The notes beneath the pieces were generated by a model. The model made no database searches. It was not told the DNA's origin and saw only the letters and a program-made list of their open reading frames with translations. A DNA stretch of 43,012 nt, from the NCBI GenBank assembly GCA_029865485.1, contig JAOUGT010000007.1:1-43012 (forward strand), written 5' to 3'. The stretch is from Nitrospira sp. Lineage in GTDB: Bacteria; Nitrospirota; Nitrospiria; Nitrospirales; Nitrospiraceae. Positions 16,501 through 23,039 of this stretch are shown piece after piece (within the stretch, counting starts at the first letter, position 1; the number at the start of each line of letters is the position of its first letter). The position numbers and the translations under genes are program-made.

Positions 16501-18341
16501 TCAGGGGGTCGTTCCGTGAGATCGTGACGCATGTCATGGATTCCAACCCTCGGGCGGCGGAATTGATCACAGCCGACAATCCACAGGCGAGGGTCGGGGC
16601 GATATCCGTGGATGGGACGCCGTCGGCGGTCTATCCGGCCAAACTCAATCTGTCGCCGATGAAATTCTTGAACGGCGGCGAAGCCACGACCGGTGGCGGG
16701 TACAACATGCGGGTAGAACCCTTGTCTGTCCGCTTAGCCAATAACCCAGATCCATCGCAGTTGTTCAGCAGTCGGATTCATGGAGATCCGGATACGCTGA
16801 TGTTGCGGGCCTATCTGGGTGATCCGGTGGTGGTCAGACTGCTTGAAACATCGGCCAACGAAGTGCATTCCTGGCACATCAGTGGGCACTGGTTCCCGAT
16901 GGAACGGTACAGCAAGAACTCCATCCCACGGAGCTCGCTGCACGTGGTCATCGGAGAGCGGTACGATGCGGCCATTCCGGCTGCGGGCGGACCACAACAG
17001 ATGGCGGGTGACTACCTGTACTATAGTGGTCGGGCGTCACACTTCGTCGAAGGAAGCTGGGGAATTGTCCGAGTGCTGGACAAGGCGGATGCGACACTCA
17101 AACCGCTGCCAGGGCGCAGCGAGATTCCGCAGTCGGCCAAGTCGGTGTGTCCCGCTGATGCACCGGTGAAGAGCTTCAACGTCTCGGCCATCGACAAGGC
17201 GATCCGCTACAACAAGGGAACGCCAGGGACGATGGAAGTCGACCTGGAGCGTAAAATGGTGCTGGGGAATGAAAACGGGAAGATGTATGTGCTCGAAGGC
17301 GAAAAGACGAAAGTCGCGTCGGGCAACCTTGAGCCAAGCCCATTGACGCTCCATGTGAACGTCGGTGACTGCATCAAGGTCAATCTGAAGAATGAGATGG
17401 CCAAGGACCGAGCCGGGTTCCACGTGGATAATCTCGCGTATGATCCGAAGGAGTCCATGGGCATCAATGCAGGCAATAATCCCGGCGATCAGACAGTCGC
17501 GCCGGGTCAGAGTAAGACCTATACGTTCTATGCCCATCCGGAGTTCGGAGAGAACTCGGCTCTGATTCAGGACTGGGGGAACGTGATTGAAAACCCGCGG
17601 AACGGGCTCTTCGGTGCCGTCATCATCGGTCCGAAGGGATCGCAGTATCGCGATCCGGTGACCGGCGAGGATCTGGCCCAGAAGAGTTCGTGGAGGGCGG
17701 ATGTGATTGTCGATCGGACTGTATCAGGAAACGAAACTCGGCAGAACTACCGATCGTTTGCACTCCTGTTCCAGGATGAGGACAATATCACCGGCACGAG
17801 CTTCATGCCGTATATCCAAAAGGTGGCCGGTGTGACGGCGGTGAACTATCGGTCGGAGCCGACTGATTATCGCACCGAACAAGGTTGTGCCTATAGCGAG
17901 GTGTTCACCTGTGTGAAGGCAGGTGACCAGCCGGTGACGCCGACGATTGCCGCGCACGTCGGAGATCCGGTTGTCATTCACGTCCTGGGTGCCTTCAGCG
18001 AACAGGTGCAACTCTTCAGCGTGTCGGGTCATGAATGGAAGCATGAACCGTACATCAAGGGAGCGGATCTCGTGAGCACCATGGAATTCGGTGGGTCCGA
18101 AGTCATCAATGCCTGGTTGAACGGCGGAGCCGGCGGACCAAACGCGATTCCCGGTGACTATCTCTGGCTCAACCAGCGTCCGGGCTATCTTGATGCCGGG
18201 CACTGGGGGATGCTGAAGGTTTTGGATCGTGACAACCGTGCAATCCTTCCGCTGAGCGGGAAAGCCCCGGCTACCCAACATGCCGAGGGCAAATCCTCAG
18301 CAAAATCCCTCCCAGTGTCTATGAAGGCGAAGGCCAAGTAG
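13578..18341 (+). CDS. Giant six-domain multicopper oxidase, MofA/MnxG type (copy 1)
   Basis: A 1587-residue exported protein; the signal peptide ends near MAWAAEQ. Three repeat modules each open with a CPxxAPVKxF motif (C117, C700, C1191). Each looks like a pair of cupredoxin domains ending in a W-G-x-x-x-V motif. Copper motifs are HSHHLH (H416-H421), HCHIPQH with downstream M501 (H490-M501), HPH (H790-H792) and HDH (H922-H924). Together they make a complete type 1 plus trinuclear set, shared between the second half of module 1 and the first half of module 2. Module 3 lacks them. Size and style resemble Leptothrix MofA and Bacillus MnxG, linked to Mn(II) oxidation, but the substrate is not proven. 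An insert of about 100 residues separates HPH from HDH. The RBS is GGGAGG. Confidence 0.85.
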   Translation: MRSSYFHQKRRLKRAGAFRQLLSLVLTSGLAVTPMAWAAEQHGHQGSTEQAAAKKVIYREGGAVLHDRMMDEIKRQQEFIGKKGGYSIGANGHMMQQGVLLVADDPDKVSVTGGQRCPASAPVKDYHVTAINIEITLSRFLDYFPGYMYVLNENLDKARAEETANKEAREKENDPGALSNGLQGDVIQPLVIRANQGDCLKLTLHNQITDEPTNLVINGSSMVVSSSGKPATPSNPDTTVAVGKQQSFEWYIKPDTQEGARFLRSHASREQFNLGLIGMLVVEPRGSRYLSPFDGKPMASGWEAMIEDPNGADFREFAIFYHEAGDEAFRILNKKGEMLPQRDPHTDSYRPGARLLNYRSEPHGTRIELQAHMGFYGDESMAYGSYTFGDPATTIPRSYLGDPAKFRMAGGSEIVHSHHLHGGSIRWARQPGNSNLDFAASSNGPVKFPLISDTSDRLDVQSIGPTEIYDQVIEGGSGGLQALAGEFVFHCHIPQHYVTGMWGFWRVYNTLQAPGFQTDVMKPLVELPDRTGRMRTGVSSDKLVGTMVDWYGGKKFEITKDKSDWKANPAKVSIKDWVEMQVPPQGKPGHKNTEKEQTLAYDSTVNDWAWDGSKALSEPETTYEWVNYKSAIPGKRQDILFDPRSGKLSWPWLRPHLGRRVPFAPSHSGAPWLEPIHRRDDGSNSTEPAKPGEQGPWSLCPEGAPVKKFNIHAITLPITLKGATAKTPAIVDPGGLLYVLHEEEAEVRKNRAKQFPLVIRGNVQDCIDVVYKSELKDDTRQGFSSKTNLHPHMFQFDTQASDGPIIGFSYEMSLRPFTILKDEHPGKGMPVPMNTTIEADAAKGATSIKVKDASKFHVKTELGVGMDEVNGFESARISKIDGNTITFERPLLHAHKKGEIASVEWIRERWYVDADFGTTFWHDHVYGLDSWGHGQYASFITEPPRSTYHDPVTGKEIRSGPVADIHTTEPVSAHVRGSFREIVTHVMDSNPRAAELITADNPQARVGAISVDGTPSAVYPAKLNLSPMKFLNGGEATTGGGYNMRVEPLSVRLANNPDPSQLFSSRIHGDPDTLMLRAYLGDPVVVRLLETSANEVHSWHISGHWFPMERYSKNSIPRSSLHVVIGERYDAAIPAAGGPQQMAGDYLYYSGRASHFVEGSWGIVRVLDKADATLKPLPGRSEIPQSAKSVCPADAPVKSFNVSAIDKAIRYNKGTPGTMEVDLERKMVLGNENGKMYVLEGEKTKVASGNLEPSPLTLHVNVGDCIKVNLKNEMAKDRAGFHVDNLAYDPKESMGINAGNNPGDQTVAPGQSKTYTFYAHPEFGENSALIQDWGNVIENPRNGLFGAVIIGPKGSQYRDPVTGEDLAQKSSWRADVIVDRTVSGNETRQNYRSFALLFQDEDNITGTSFMPYIQKVAGVTAVNYRSEPTDYRTEQGCAYSEVFTCVKAGDQPVTPTIAAHVGDPVVIHVLGAFSEQVQLFSVSGHEWKHEPYIKGADLVSTMEFGGSEVINAWLNGGAGGPNAIPGDYLWLNQRPGYLDAGHWGMLKVLDRDNRAILPLSGKAPATQHAEGKSSAKSLPVSMKAKAK

Positions 18342-18369
18342 AAGACCGAGGTGGAGACGTAACAAGCGA

Positions 18370-18399
18370 GGGAATCTGGCTCGCGAGAGCCGGGTTCCC
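18370..18399 (+). terminator. Strong stem-loop after the first oxidase gene
   Basis: The 13-base arms 18370-18382 and 18387-18399 pair with two mismatches around a GCGA tetraloop. They are followed by a weak T-containing stretch (CGTTCGTTTG). It could be a leaky terminator or a 3' stabiliser that sets oxidase expression above that of the downstream genes. Confidence 0.55.
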
Positions 18400-18460
18400 C
18401 CGTTCGTTTGCCCACGGTACGATCTCTTGAAACCAATGTAACCATGCGGTACAAAGACTG

Positions 18461-19072
18461 ATGCACGCACGTGCCCTGCCGGCCCCGATGGGCTTATTCA
18501 TGGTCTGGCTCCTGGCGATGTCCCTGGGCAGTCTGCCGGAGTCGGCCACAGCGCTCGATTTTTCCGGTGATCGCATTGTGAAGAGAGGGAAGTCCGTGGT
18601 GATGGCGCATGTCAACGCCAAGGAGGATCGCTGGCGATTCGAGTTTCCCATCCCTCAGCGGGGGGCTAGCGTGATCATCGTCCGTGTGGATCGTGGCACG
18701 GCCTGGTTGATCTTCTCCAAGCGGCGATTGTATCTGGAAGAGCCGATCGCGAATGACTATCGGCTAGAGGTGAGCGAGAAAATGCCCGGCGAAGTCTCCC
18801 GCGAGTTTCTTGGGGACGAAATGCTCAACGGCTATCCGACGGAGCTGTTCGAAGTCACAGTTGCAGAAAATGGGGAAACTCGGCAATACTATCGATGGGT
18901 GACCAAGGTTCAGCGGTTTTCAATGAAGACCGTGAGTAAACAGGGGGAATGGTCGGAAGAGTTTCGCCGGTTGGTCTTTACCGAGCAGTCCCGATTCTTG
19001 TTCGAGCTGCCGCAGAGATTGGATCCAGCCAATCCACCCTCAACCATGCAACCGACATCGAATCATCAGTGA
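18461..19072 (+). CDS. LolA-like periplasmic protein (paralogue 1)
   Basis: A 203-residue exported protein; an ATG at 18488 is an alternative start. The signal segment ends near ATALDFSG. The body opens with FSGDRIVKRGKSVVMAHV, then an edge-strand pattern WRFEFPI, VIIVRVDRGTAWLIF, the motif EKMPGEVSREFLGDEMLNGY, and YYRWVTKVQRF. The half-barrel of strands accepting a hydrophobic guest resembles LolA/DUF4412 proteins. Two paralogues occur at 32890 and 35924 (minus strand), the latter sharing the PGEVSRE motif. It probably binds a lipid or hydrophobic partner in the periplasm; this is inferred from fold likeness only. It follows the oxidase by 119 bp and precedes a cupredoxin-like gene. Confidence 0.65.
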   Translation: MHARALPAPMGLFMVWLLAMSLGSLPESATALDFSGDRIVKRGKSVVMAHVNAKEDRWRFEFPIPQRGASVIIVRVDRGTAWLIFSKRRLYLEEPIANDYRLEVSEKMPGEVSREFLGDEMLNGYPTELFEVTVAENGETRQYYRWVTKVQRFSMKTVSKQGEWSEEFRRLVFTEQSRFLFELPQRLDPANPPSTMQPTSNHQ

Positions 19073-19088
19073 TGTAGGAGGGATTGGA

Positions 19089-19874
19089 ATGAAACGAATC
19101 ATTAGAACGGGAATGTGCCTCGCAATCTGTGCGCAGATGACCAGCGCGGCGGGTTTCCCAATGGATGCCATGGCGTATGAGTCAGGGACCGTGATCAATG
19201 GGGCGACGGTGCAAGGCAAGATCACCTTCACGGGAACCGTGCCGGAGCCAAAGACGTTCGAACTTCGTCGCTATTATGACCGCGAATATTGTGCGACTCT
19301 TTCAGATGGAAAGGGGCATCGCCTGCTGAAGGAAGTGAATGTCGGACAGGATGGCGGTCTCAGGGATGTGGTGGTGATCATCGAGGGTGTCGAGAAAGGC
19401 AAGCCTTTTACCGTCACCGATGCCGAGGTGGAGGCGAGTCTGTGTCAGTTCATGCCATTCGTCACCGTCGTCAGCGACAAACGCCGTGTCACGGTATTTA
19501 ATCGAGATCCGGTGTCACATGACATTCAAGGGTATGCTTACAATCAATCCGGGGTGGATATCGTCCTTCATCGACCGGCGCTGCATGTGAGCGGGACGAC
19601 TGATATGGTTCAGCTGGTCAAGGGGAGGAAAGTGTTTACCATGCAGTGCGGCATGCACCCCTACATGCAAAATTGGGGATACGCCATCGACAATCCCTAT
19701 TATGCTGTGACTGGTCCCAATGGGACGTTCACGATTGGGGATCTTCCGGTCGGGACCTATCGTATCAAGGCCTGGCACCCGACTCTTGGAACCCAGGAGC
19801 GGGAGATCACGGTAAAGCCGCAAGAGGCTCTGATGGTCGATTTCCTCTTTGAAGCAAGTCAGCCGGTAAAGTGA
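19089..19874 (+). CDS. Secreted cupredoxin / carboxypeptidase-regulatory-like protein (paralogue 1)
   Basis: A 261-residue protein with an N-terminal signal segment. Conserved C68 (EYCATL) and C119 (SLCQF) may form a disulfide. A cupredoxin-like copper set follows: H144 (SHDIQ), C187, H190 and M193 in MQCGMHPYM. A C-terminal beta-sandwich (GTFTIGDLPVGTYRIKAWHP) is typical of carboxypeptidase regulatory-like domains. Paralogues at 28118 and 31930 keep all these residues. A type 1 copper protein could carry electrons to or from the oxidase. It has a good GGAGGG ribosome-binding site and sits 16 bp after the LolA-like gene. Its stop overlaps the next start. Confidence 0.75.
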   Translation: MKRIIRTGMCLAICAQMTSAAGFPMDAMAYESGTVINGATVQGKITFTGTVPEPKTFELRRYYDREYCATLSDGKGHRLLKEVNVGQDGGLRDVVVIIEGVEKGKPFTVTDAEVEASLCQFMPFVTVVSDKRRVTVFNRDPVSHDIQGYAYNQSGVDIVLHRPALHVSGTTDMVQLVKGRKVFTMQCGMHPYMQNWGYAIDNPYYAVTGPNGTFTIGDLPVGTYRIKAWHPTLGTQEREITVKPQEALMVDFLFEASQPVK

Positions 19875-20299
19875 TGTTACATAACTCTGCACGGTTGACA
19901 CAGATTGGGCTCGGAATCCTCCTCGGCTGGATCTTGGTGGGAGCTGGCGCTGCCTCCGCTGGATCATCAAAGGACATCCAAGATCAAGGCAAGGCCATGG
20001 TCAGAGATGCGGAAGAGATGGTCATGCACGGCGGCATGGGCGATGGGCGTGCGATTGTGCATCACTGTGCCGAAGTGGCGAAACAAGCTCAGGCGATTCT
20101 CAAAACCTTGCCAGCCAAAGATGAACATGGCAAAGAAGCCGTGCCGCACTTGCAGGATGCGATTAAGCATTGTGCACGAGTGGTTGAGATGGGAGATAAG
20201 GTCGATCCAGGGGCCAGCCTGAATCCGGCCGTGAAGGCCAGGGCTGCCGTCAAGGAGGCGATGAAACATCTCATGGCCATGAAGGACGGCGGCGCATAG
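19874..20299 (+). CDS. SmbP-like small metal-binding protein
   Basis: A 141-residue exported protein (start ATG 19874, overlapping the previous TGA as TGATG). After a signal peptide ending SAGSS it is alpha-helical and rich in His, Met, Lys and Asp: MVMHGGMGDGRAIVHHC, HLQDAIKHC, KEAMKHLMAMK. The heptad-like His spacing matches SmbP of Nitrosomonas europaea, a periplasmic helical-bundle protein that binds copper and other divalent metals. Two cysteines (VHHC, IKHC) could add to a metal site. It probably buffers or delivers copper for the oxidase encoded upstream. The family call is based on composition and helix pattern. Confidence 0.7.
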   Translation: MLHNSARLTQIGLGILLGWILVGAGAASAGSSKDIQDQGKAMVRDAEEMVMHGGMGDGRAIVHHCAEVAKQAQAILKTLPAKDEHGKEAVPHLQDAIKHCARVVEMGDKVDPGASLNPAVKARAAVKEAMKHLMAMKDGGA

Positions 20300-20425
20300 C
20301 AGGCGTTGAAAAAGCGCCGCGAGCTGCGTTCTCGCCTCGAACACATCCTCAACGTAGCTCAGAAGCTACGCCTCCGGTGCCTTCCTCGGCTGCGGCCTTG
20401 CTGGCGACGTTTTTGAACGCCTGCC
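20298..20425. repeat. REP/MITE-like palindromic element
   Basis: GCAGGCGTTGAAAAA (20298-20312) is the inverted copy, with one mismatch, of TTTTTGAACGCCTGC (20410-20424). The interior has nested complementary segments (CGTAGCT-CAGA-AGCTACG; CTCGGCTGCGGCC). It lies between convergent genes and overlaps the smbP stop codon. It has no coding capacity. It could fold into a long cruciform or a bidirectional terminator. Confidence 0.7.
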
Positions 20426-20450
20426 TTAGTGAACTGGCTTACTCGAGTGG

Positions 20451-21071
20451 TTATTTCGGCACCAGGGGACTCACCGCATTTTGATCTCGCCCAGGCTGGT
20501 ATGTCTCCAGCATTTTCCTGATCGTTGGCATGACTCGATCCTCCGCTGAACGCGGAACCTTGACGCGTATCCCCCGGCCTTCATTCCGGCCCAACGAAAA
20601 GATGTGGTGTTCAATGATCTCACCCTGTTTGTCGTCGGTATAGGTGAAGATCAGCTCTTTCCCTGGGAAGCCTGCGAACAATCGTTCCTGATCCGGTTGC
20701 CATCGGAGGGTGATCTGTTTCTTGCTATAGAGGTCCGTGATAATGCGATGGTGTGCTGAGGCGAACTCTTTGAGCGTCTGCCTGCCTTCCGGGCTGCTCC
20801 CGCTGACCACATTCATATGGCCGGATACTGCCACGAGGCTCTGCTCAATGGGAGGGTGCAGCATCACCCCGACTCCGTCCGGCATAGGATTGCCGAGGCG
20901 CCAGTCATCCGGATAGCGAATGGAGAAACCGAATCGGGCGTTGGTGTAGAGTCTCCAGCCAGTTCCATCGGCGGTGTCCGTTGCAGCGATGAGAGAGGGC
21001 TGAACGTGTGAGACAAGCCCCACAGTTAGGAGGGTCAACACGAGAGATGTTTGGACCATGAGTTTCTTCAT
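20451..21071 (-). CDS. Exported PsbP-like/DUF1795-like hypothetical protein
   Basis: A 206-residue protein starting MKKLMVQTSLVLTLLTVG; AAGGAG lies 11 bases upstream, so this start is preferred to one 81 bases earlier. The signal peptide ends near SLIAATD. GWRLYTNARFGFSIRYPDDW is the usual opening of PsbP-like and DUF1795-like periplasmic domains. Strands with GMNV-type turns and EHHIFSLGRNEGRGIRVKVP follow. No metal ligands stand out. It is second in a two-gene minus-strand unit after a SUMF1-type gene. The function is unknown. Confidence 0.65.
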   Translation of the reverse strand: MKKLMVQTSLVLTLLTVGLVSHVQPSLIAATDTADGTGWRLYTNARFGFSIRYPDDWRLGNPMPDGVGVMLHPPIEQSLVAVSGHMNVVSGSSPEGRQTLKEFASAHHRIITDLYSKKQITLRWQPDQERLFAGFPGKELIFTYTDDKQGEIIEHHIFSLGRNEGRGIRVKVPRSAEDRVMPTIRKMLETYQPGRDQNAVSPLVPK

Positions 21072-21087
21072 AACACAGCGTTCTCCT

Positions 21088-21966
21088 TTACTGCCGGATA
21101 GACCGTGCACATCGAAATCCGATCGTGGCGGCTCGTTGTTCCGGTGAAGCACCGCTTCGTGTCGCGGTTCGCAGTAAGGGGGGAGCGCTCTTCCACGACC
21201 CTCCTCGCACGACTTTATAGCGGCCCTGTTTCATTCCATGCGGGTTACGGTCAGGCATGGTTGCATAGTAATCGATCCCAAACCAATCGTTGACCCACTC
21301 GGCGGCATTGCCTGCCATGTGATGGAGGCCATAGGGACTTTGTCCGTCTTGACCACTCTCAACTGAGGCGACGATGGGAATCTCATGCACATGGTACTGT
21401 CCGAACATGGCCAAGCCGGGGGCGGGTGCTTTTTGCCCCCAAGGAAAGAGGTTGCCCTTCTCCCCCCGGGCGGCCTTTTCCCATTCGGCCTCGCTTGGAA
21501 GGCGTTTGCCATGGCTACGGCAAAAGTCGGATGCCTCGGCCCACGTAACATAAAGTGCGGGCCAGTGGGCCAGTGTGTCAGGCGGTACGGCATGAACAGT
21601 GATCATGTGGTCGATCAATTTGCGCAAGTCGTGTGAAACGGGACGGTGCTGCCGGTGGAGCCATTGTAGGAACGTACCAAGATTGACTTCATCGCGATCA
21701 ATCTCAAACCGGTCAAGCCAGACCCGGCGCTGCGGTTGTTCGGTGTCATCGTATGGCAAATCAAGGCTGAACAAGTCTTGGCCGGCCTTGGCCGTTCCCA
21801 TAAAAAAGTGCCCTTCAGGGACAGTTATCATCGGGGAGCTGTCGGCAATCGAGGCGATATGATCATATGGCGATGGTCCTTGTGCCCTTCCGGTTGTGGG
21901 ATTCAGCATGAGGACAATGAGTGTCCCAATCGCGAGGAAGCGGGCCAGGGTGTGTGTCTGTCTCAT
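21088..21966 (-). CDS. Exported SUMF1/FGE-fold protein (paralogue 1)
   Basis: A 292-residue protein with a signal peptide ending near GRAQGPS. A complete SUMF1 domain covers about residues 40-290: MITVPEGHFFMGT, FEIDRDEVNLGTFLQWL, ALYVTWAEASDFCRSHGKRL, PSEAEWEKAARG, NAAEWVNDWFG, VVRGGSWKS and IGFRCARS. Only the second catalytic cysteine of formylglycine-generating enzymes (in GFRCA) is kept. The residue five before it is not cysteine, so sulfatase-activating oxidation is unlikely. It is closest to the 36607-37506 paralogue; both carry a HVHEIPI segment. It heads a minus-strand pair divergent from the second oxidase. Confidence 0.85.
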   Translation of the reverse strand: MRQTHTLARFLAIGTLIVLMLNPTTGRAQGPSPYDHIASIADSSPMITVPEGHFFMGTAKAGQDLFSLDLPYDDTEQPQRRVWLDRFEIDRDEVNLGTFLQWLHRQHRPVSHDLRKLIDHMITVHAVPPDTLAHWPALYVTWAEASDFCRSHGKRLPSEAEWEKAARGEKGNLFPWGQKAPAPGLAMFGQYHVHEIPIVASVESGQDGQSPYGLHHMAGNAAEWVNDWFGIDYYATMPDRNPHGMKQGRYKVVRGGSWKSAPPLLRTATRSGASPEQRAATIGFRCARSIRQ

Positions 21967-22409
21967 GGCTTCCTGTACGAGAATGTCGGCCAGGAGTCAA
22001 TGGTCAGAGAACATCGCATTCTCAGGCTATTTGTCGGTGAAGACTCGCTCGTGCAAGGACTCATGAAAGTAAACAGGGGCCGGCGGTTTTTCTTCGTGGG
22101 TGATTCACATGGAGCAGGTGTCCCCACGATGAGTGTCCAGTTCCGTGCTACCGGTAGAGTCTAACTGATCCGTACCTTGATGATGACGTTCTTCATATAA
22201 AGTTCGCTGGCAGCCCCCTTGGAGACGTGCCCCCATCCCCGACATGAGTCGCAAACTTTTCACCAGGTAGAGTTTCGCGAGTCCGCTGATACGAACGTTA
22301 CATCGCTGGTTCCTGTGTGGGCGGAGTGCTCATCGCTTGCGCGCGCAAGCTACTTCTCATTGAAGAGCAGATGCAGGCTTAGGTCGCTGAAGCGTCATAT
22401 CTCAGTGGT

Positions 22410-22456
22410 CCCATCATGCCCCAATTTGAAGCATAATGCTGTCTAATCAGTTGGAC
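22410..22456 (+). promoter_or_regulatory. Upstream activator element of the second oxidase gene
   Basis: CCCATCATGCCCCAA (22410-22424), GTCTAAT (22441-22447) and TTGGAC (22451-22456) repeat the element at 13124-13170 word for word apart from one base, with identical spacing. The distance to the GG of the promoter is 214 bp versus 215 bp at the first oxidase. Surrounding DNA is not similar. Confidence 0.65.
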
Positions 22457-22622
22457 TGCGTAACTATTTGATTTTCAACAGTAGATGTAATGTGACATCA
22501 TGGGTTTGCGAATCCTGATGGAGAGAGTCATGCAGTGAAGTGAATGCTCGGTACTAGAAAGTATTTTCTAACATCTTGTTAGAGCAGAAGAAGTTTCGAT
22601 AATAGCTTGAATCACTTTGAAG

Positions 22623-22638
22623 CGGCACAGCGTTTGCG
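22623..22638 (+). promoter_or_regulatory. Sigma54-type (-24/-12) promoter of the second oxidase gene
   Basis: CGGCACAGCGTTTGCG has GG at 22624-22625 and GC at 22636-22637, ten bases apart. GGCAC matches the -24 consensus in five of six positions and TTGC the -12 consensus. It predicts a transcript start near 22648 and a leader of about 390 bases. Confidence 0.7.
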
Positions 22639-22651
22639 TATGAATTTAACT

Positions 22652-22781
22652 GCTGGTGAGGGTATGGGTGATTTTGGACCGGCCTCCGAATGACCCATTC
22701 CTTCGCAAGAAGGAACCCTTCACCAGCTCTTCATGGATAACCCGCTCAGTAAGAAGGCCGGAGTGAATGTAGGAGGCCGGT
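22652..22781 (+). promoter_or_regulatory. Structured mRNA leader of the second oxidase gene
   Basis: GCTGGTGAGGG (22652-22662) pairs with CCCTTCACCAGC (22716-22727), enclosing ATGGGT/ACCCAT (22664-22669 with 22693-22698) and a CCTTC-GCAA-GAAGG hairpin (22700-22713). A perfect 10-base pair, ACCGGCCTCC (22678-22687) with GGAGGCCGGT (22772-22781), crosses the outer stem. The two folds therefore exclude each other unless a pseudoknot forms. Confidence 0.5.
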
Positions 22782-23039
22782 TCTGCATCGCCTATCGCTA
22801 CTCCTCTGTTCATCGCTGTTTTTTCTTGATCTCTGAGCTAGGGGAAAAATTTCAGTTTTCACTGGTAAACTCTTGACATTTTTATTTCAGCAAACCAATA
22901 TGTGCCACTTACTTTGATAAGTACCACATTATGGTGCTGTGTGATTTTTGATCTGTAGCAGTGTTGTCGTGTCGGTTCCTGTGATTTGTATAACTATCTG
23001 TCCAAGTTTGAGGCAGATTTAAGCGAGGGGAGGCCACTT

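Larger units (their letters stand above)
21967..23039. other. Divergent regulatory gap before the second multicopper oxidase
   Basis: About 1.07 kb without a convincing gene separates the minus-strand SUMF1 gene from the second oxidase. It carries an upstream element (22410-22456), a sigma54-type promoter (22623-22638) and a structured leader (22652-22781). No promoter for the leftward genes was found with confidence, and the first 440 bases show nothing recognised. Confidence 0.6.

Noticed and set aside
21967..22400. Leftward sigma54-type promoter for the minus-strand SUMF1 pair
   Set aside because: No GC-N10-CC pattern with a fitting GCAA/GTGCC context was found on this strand.
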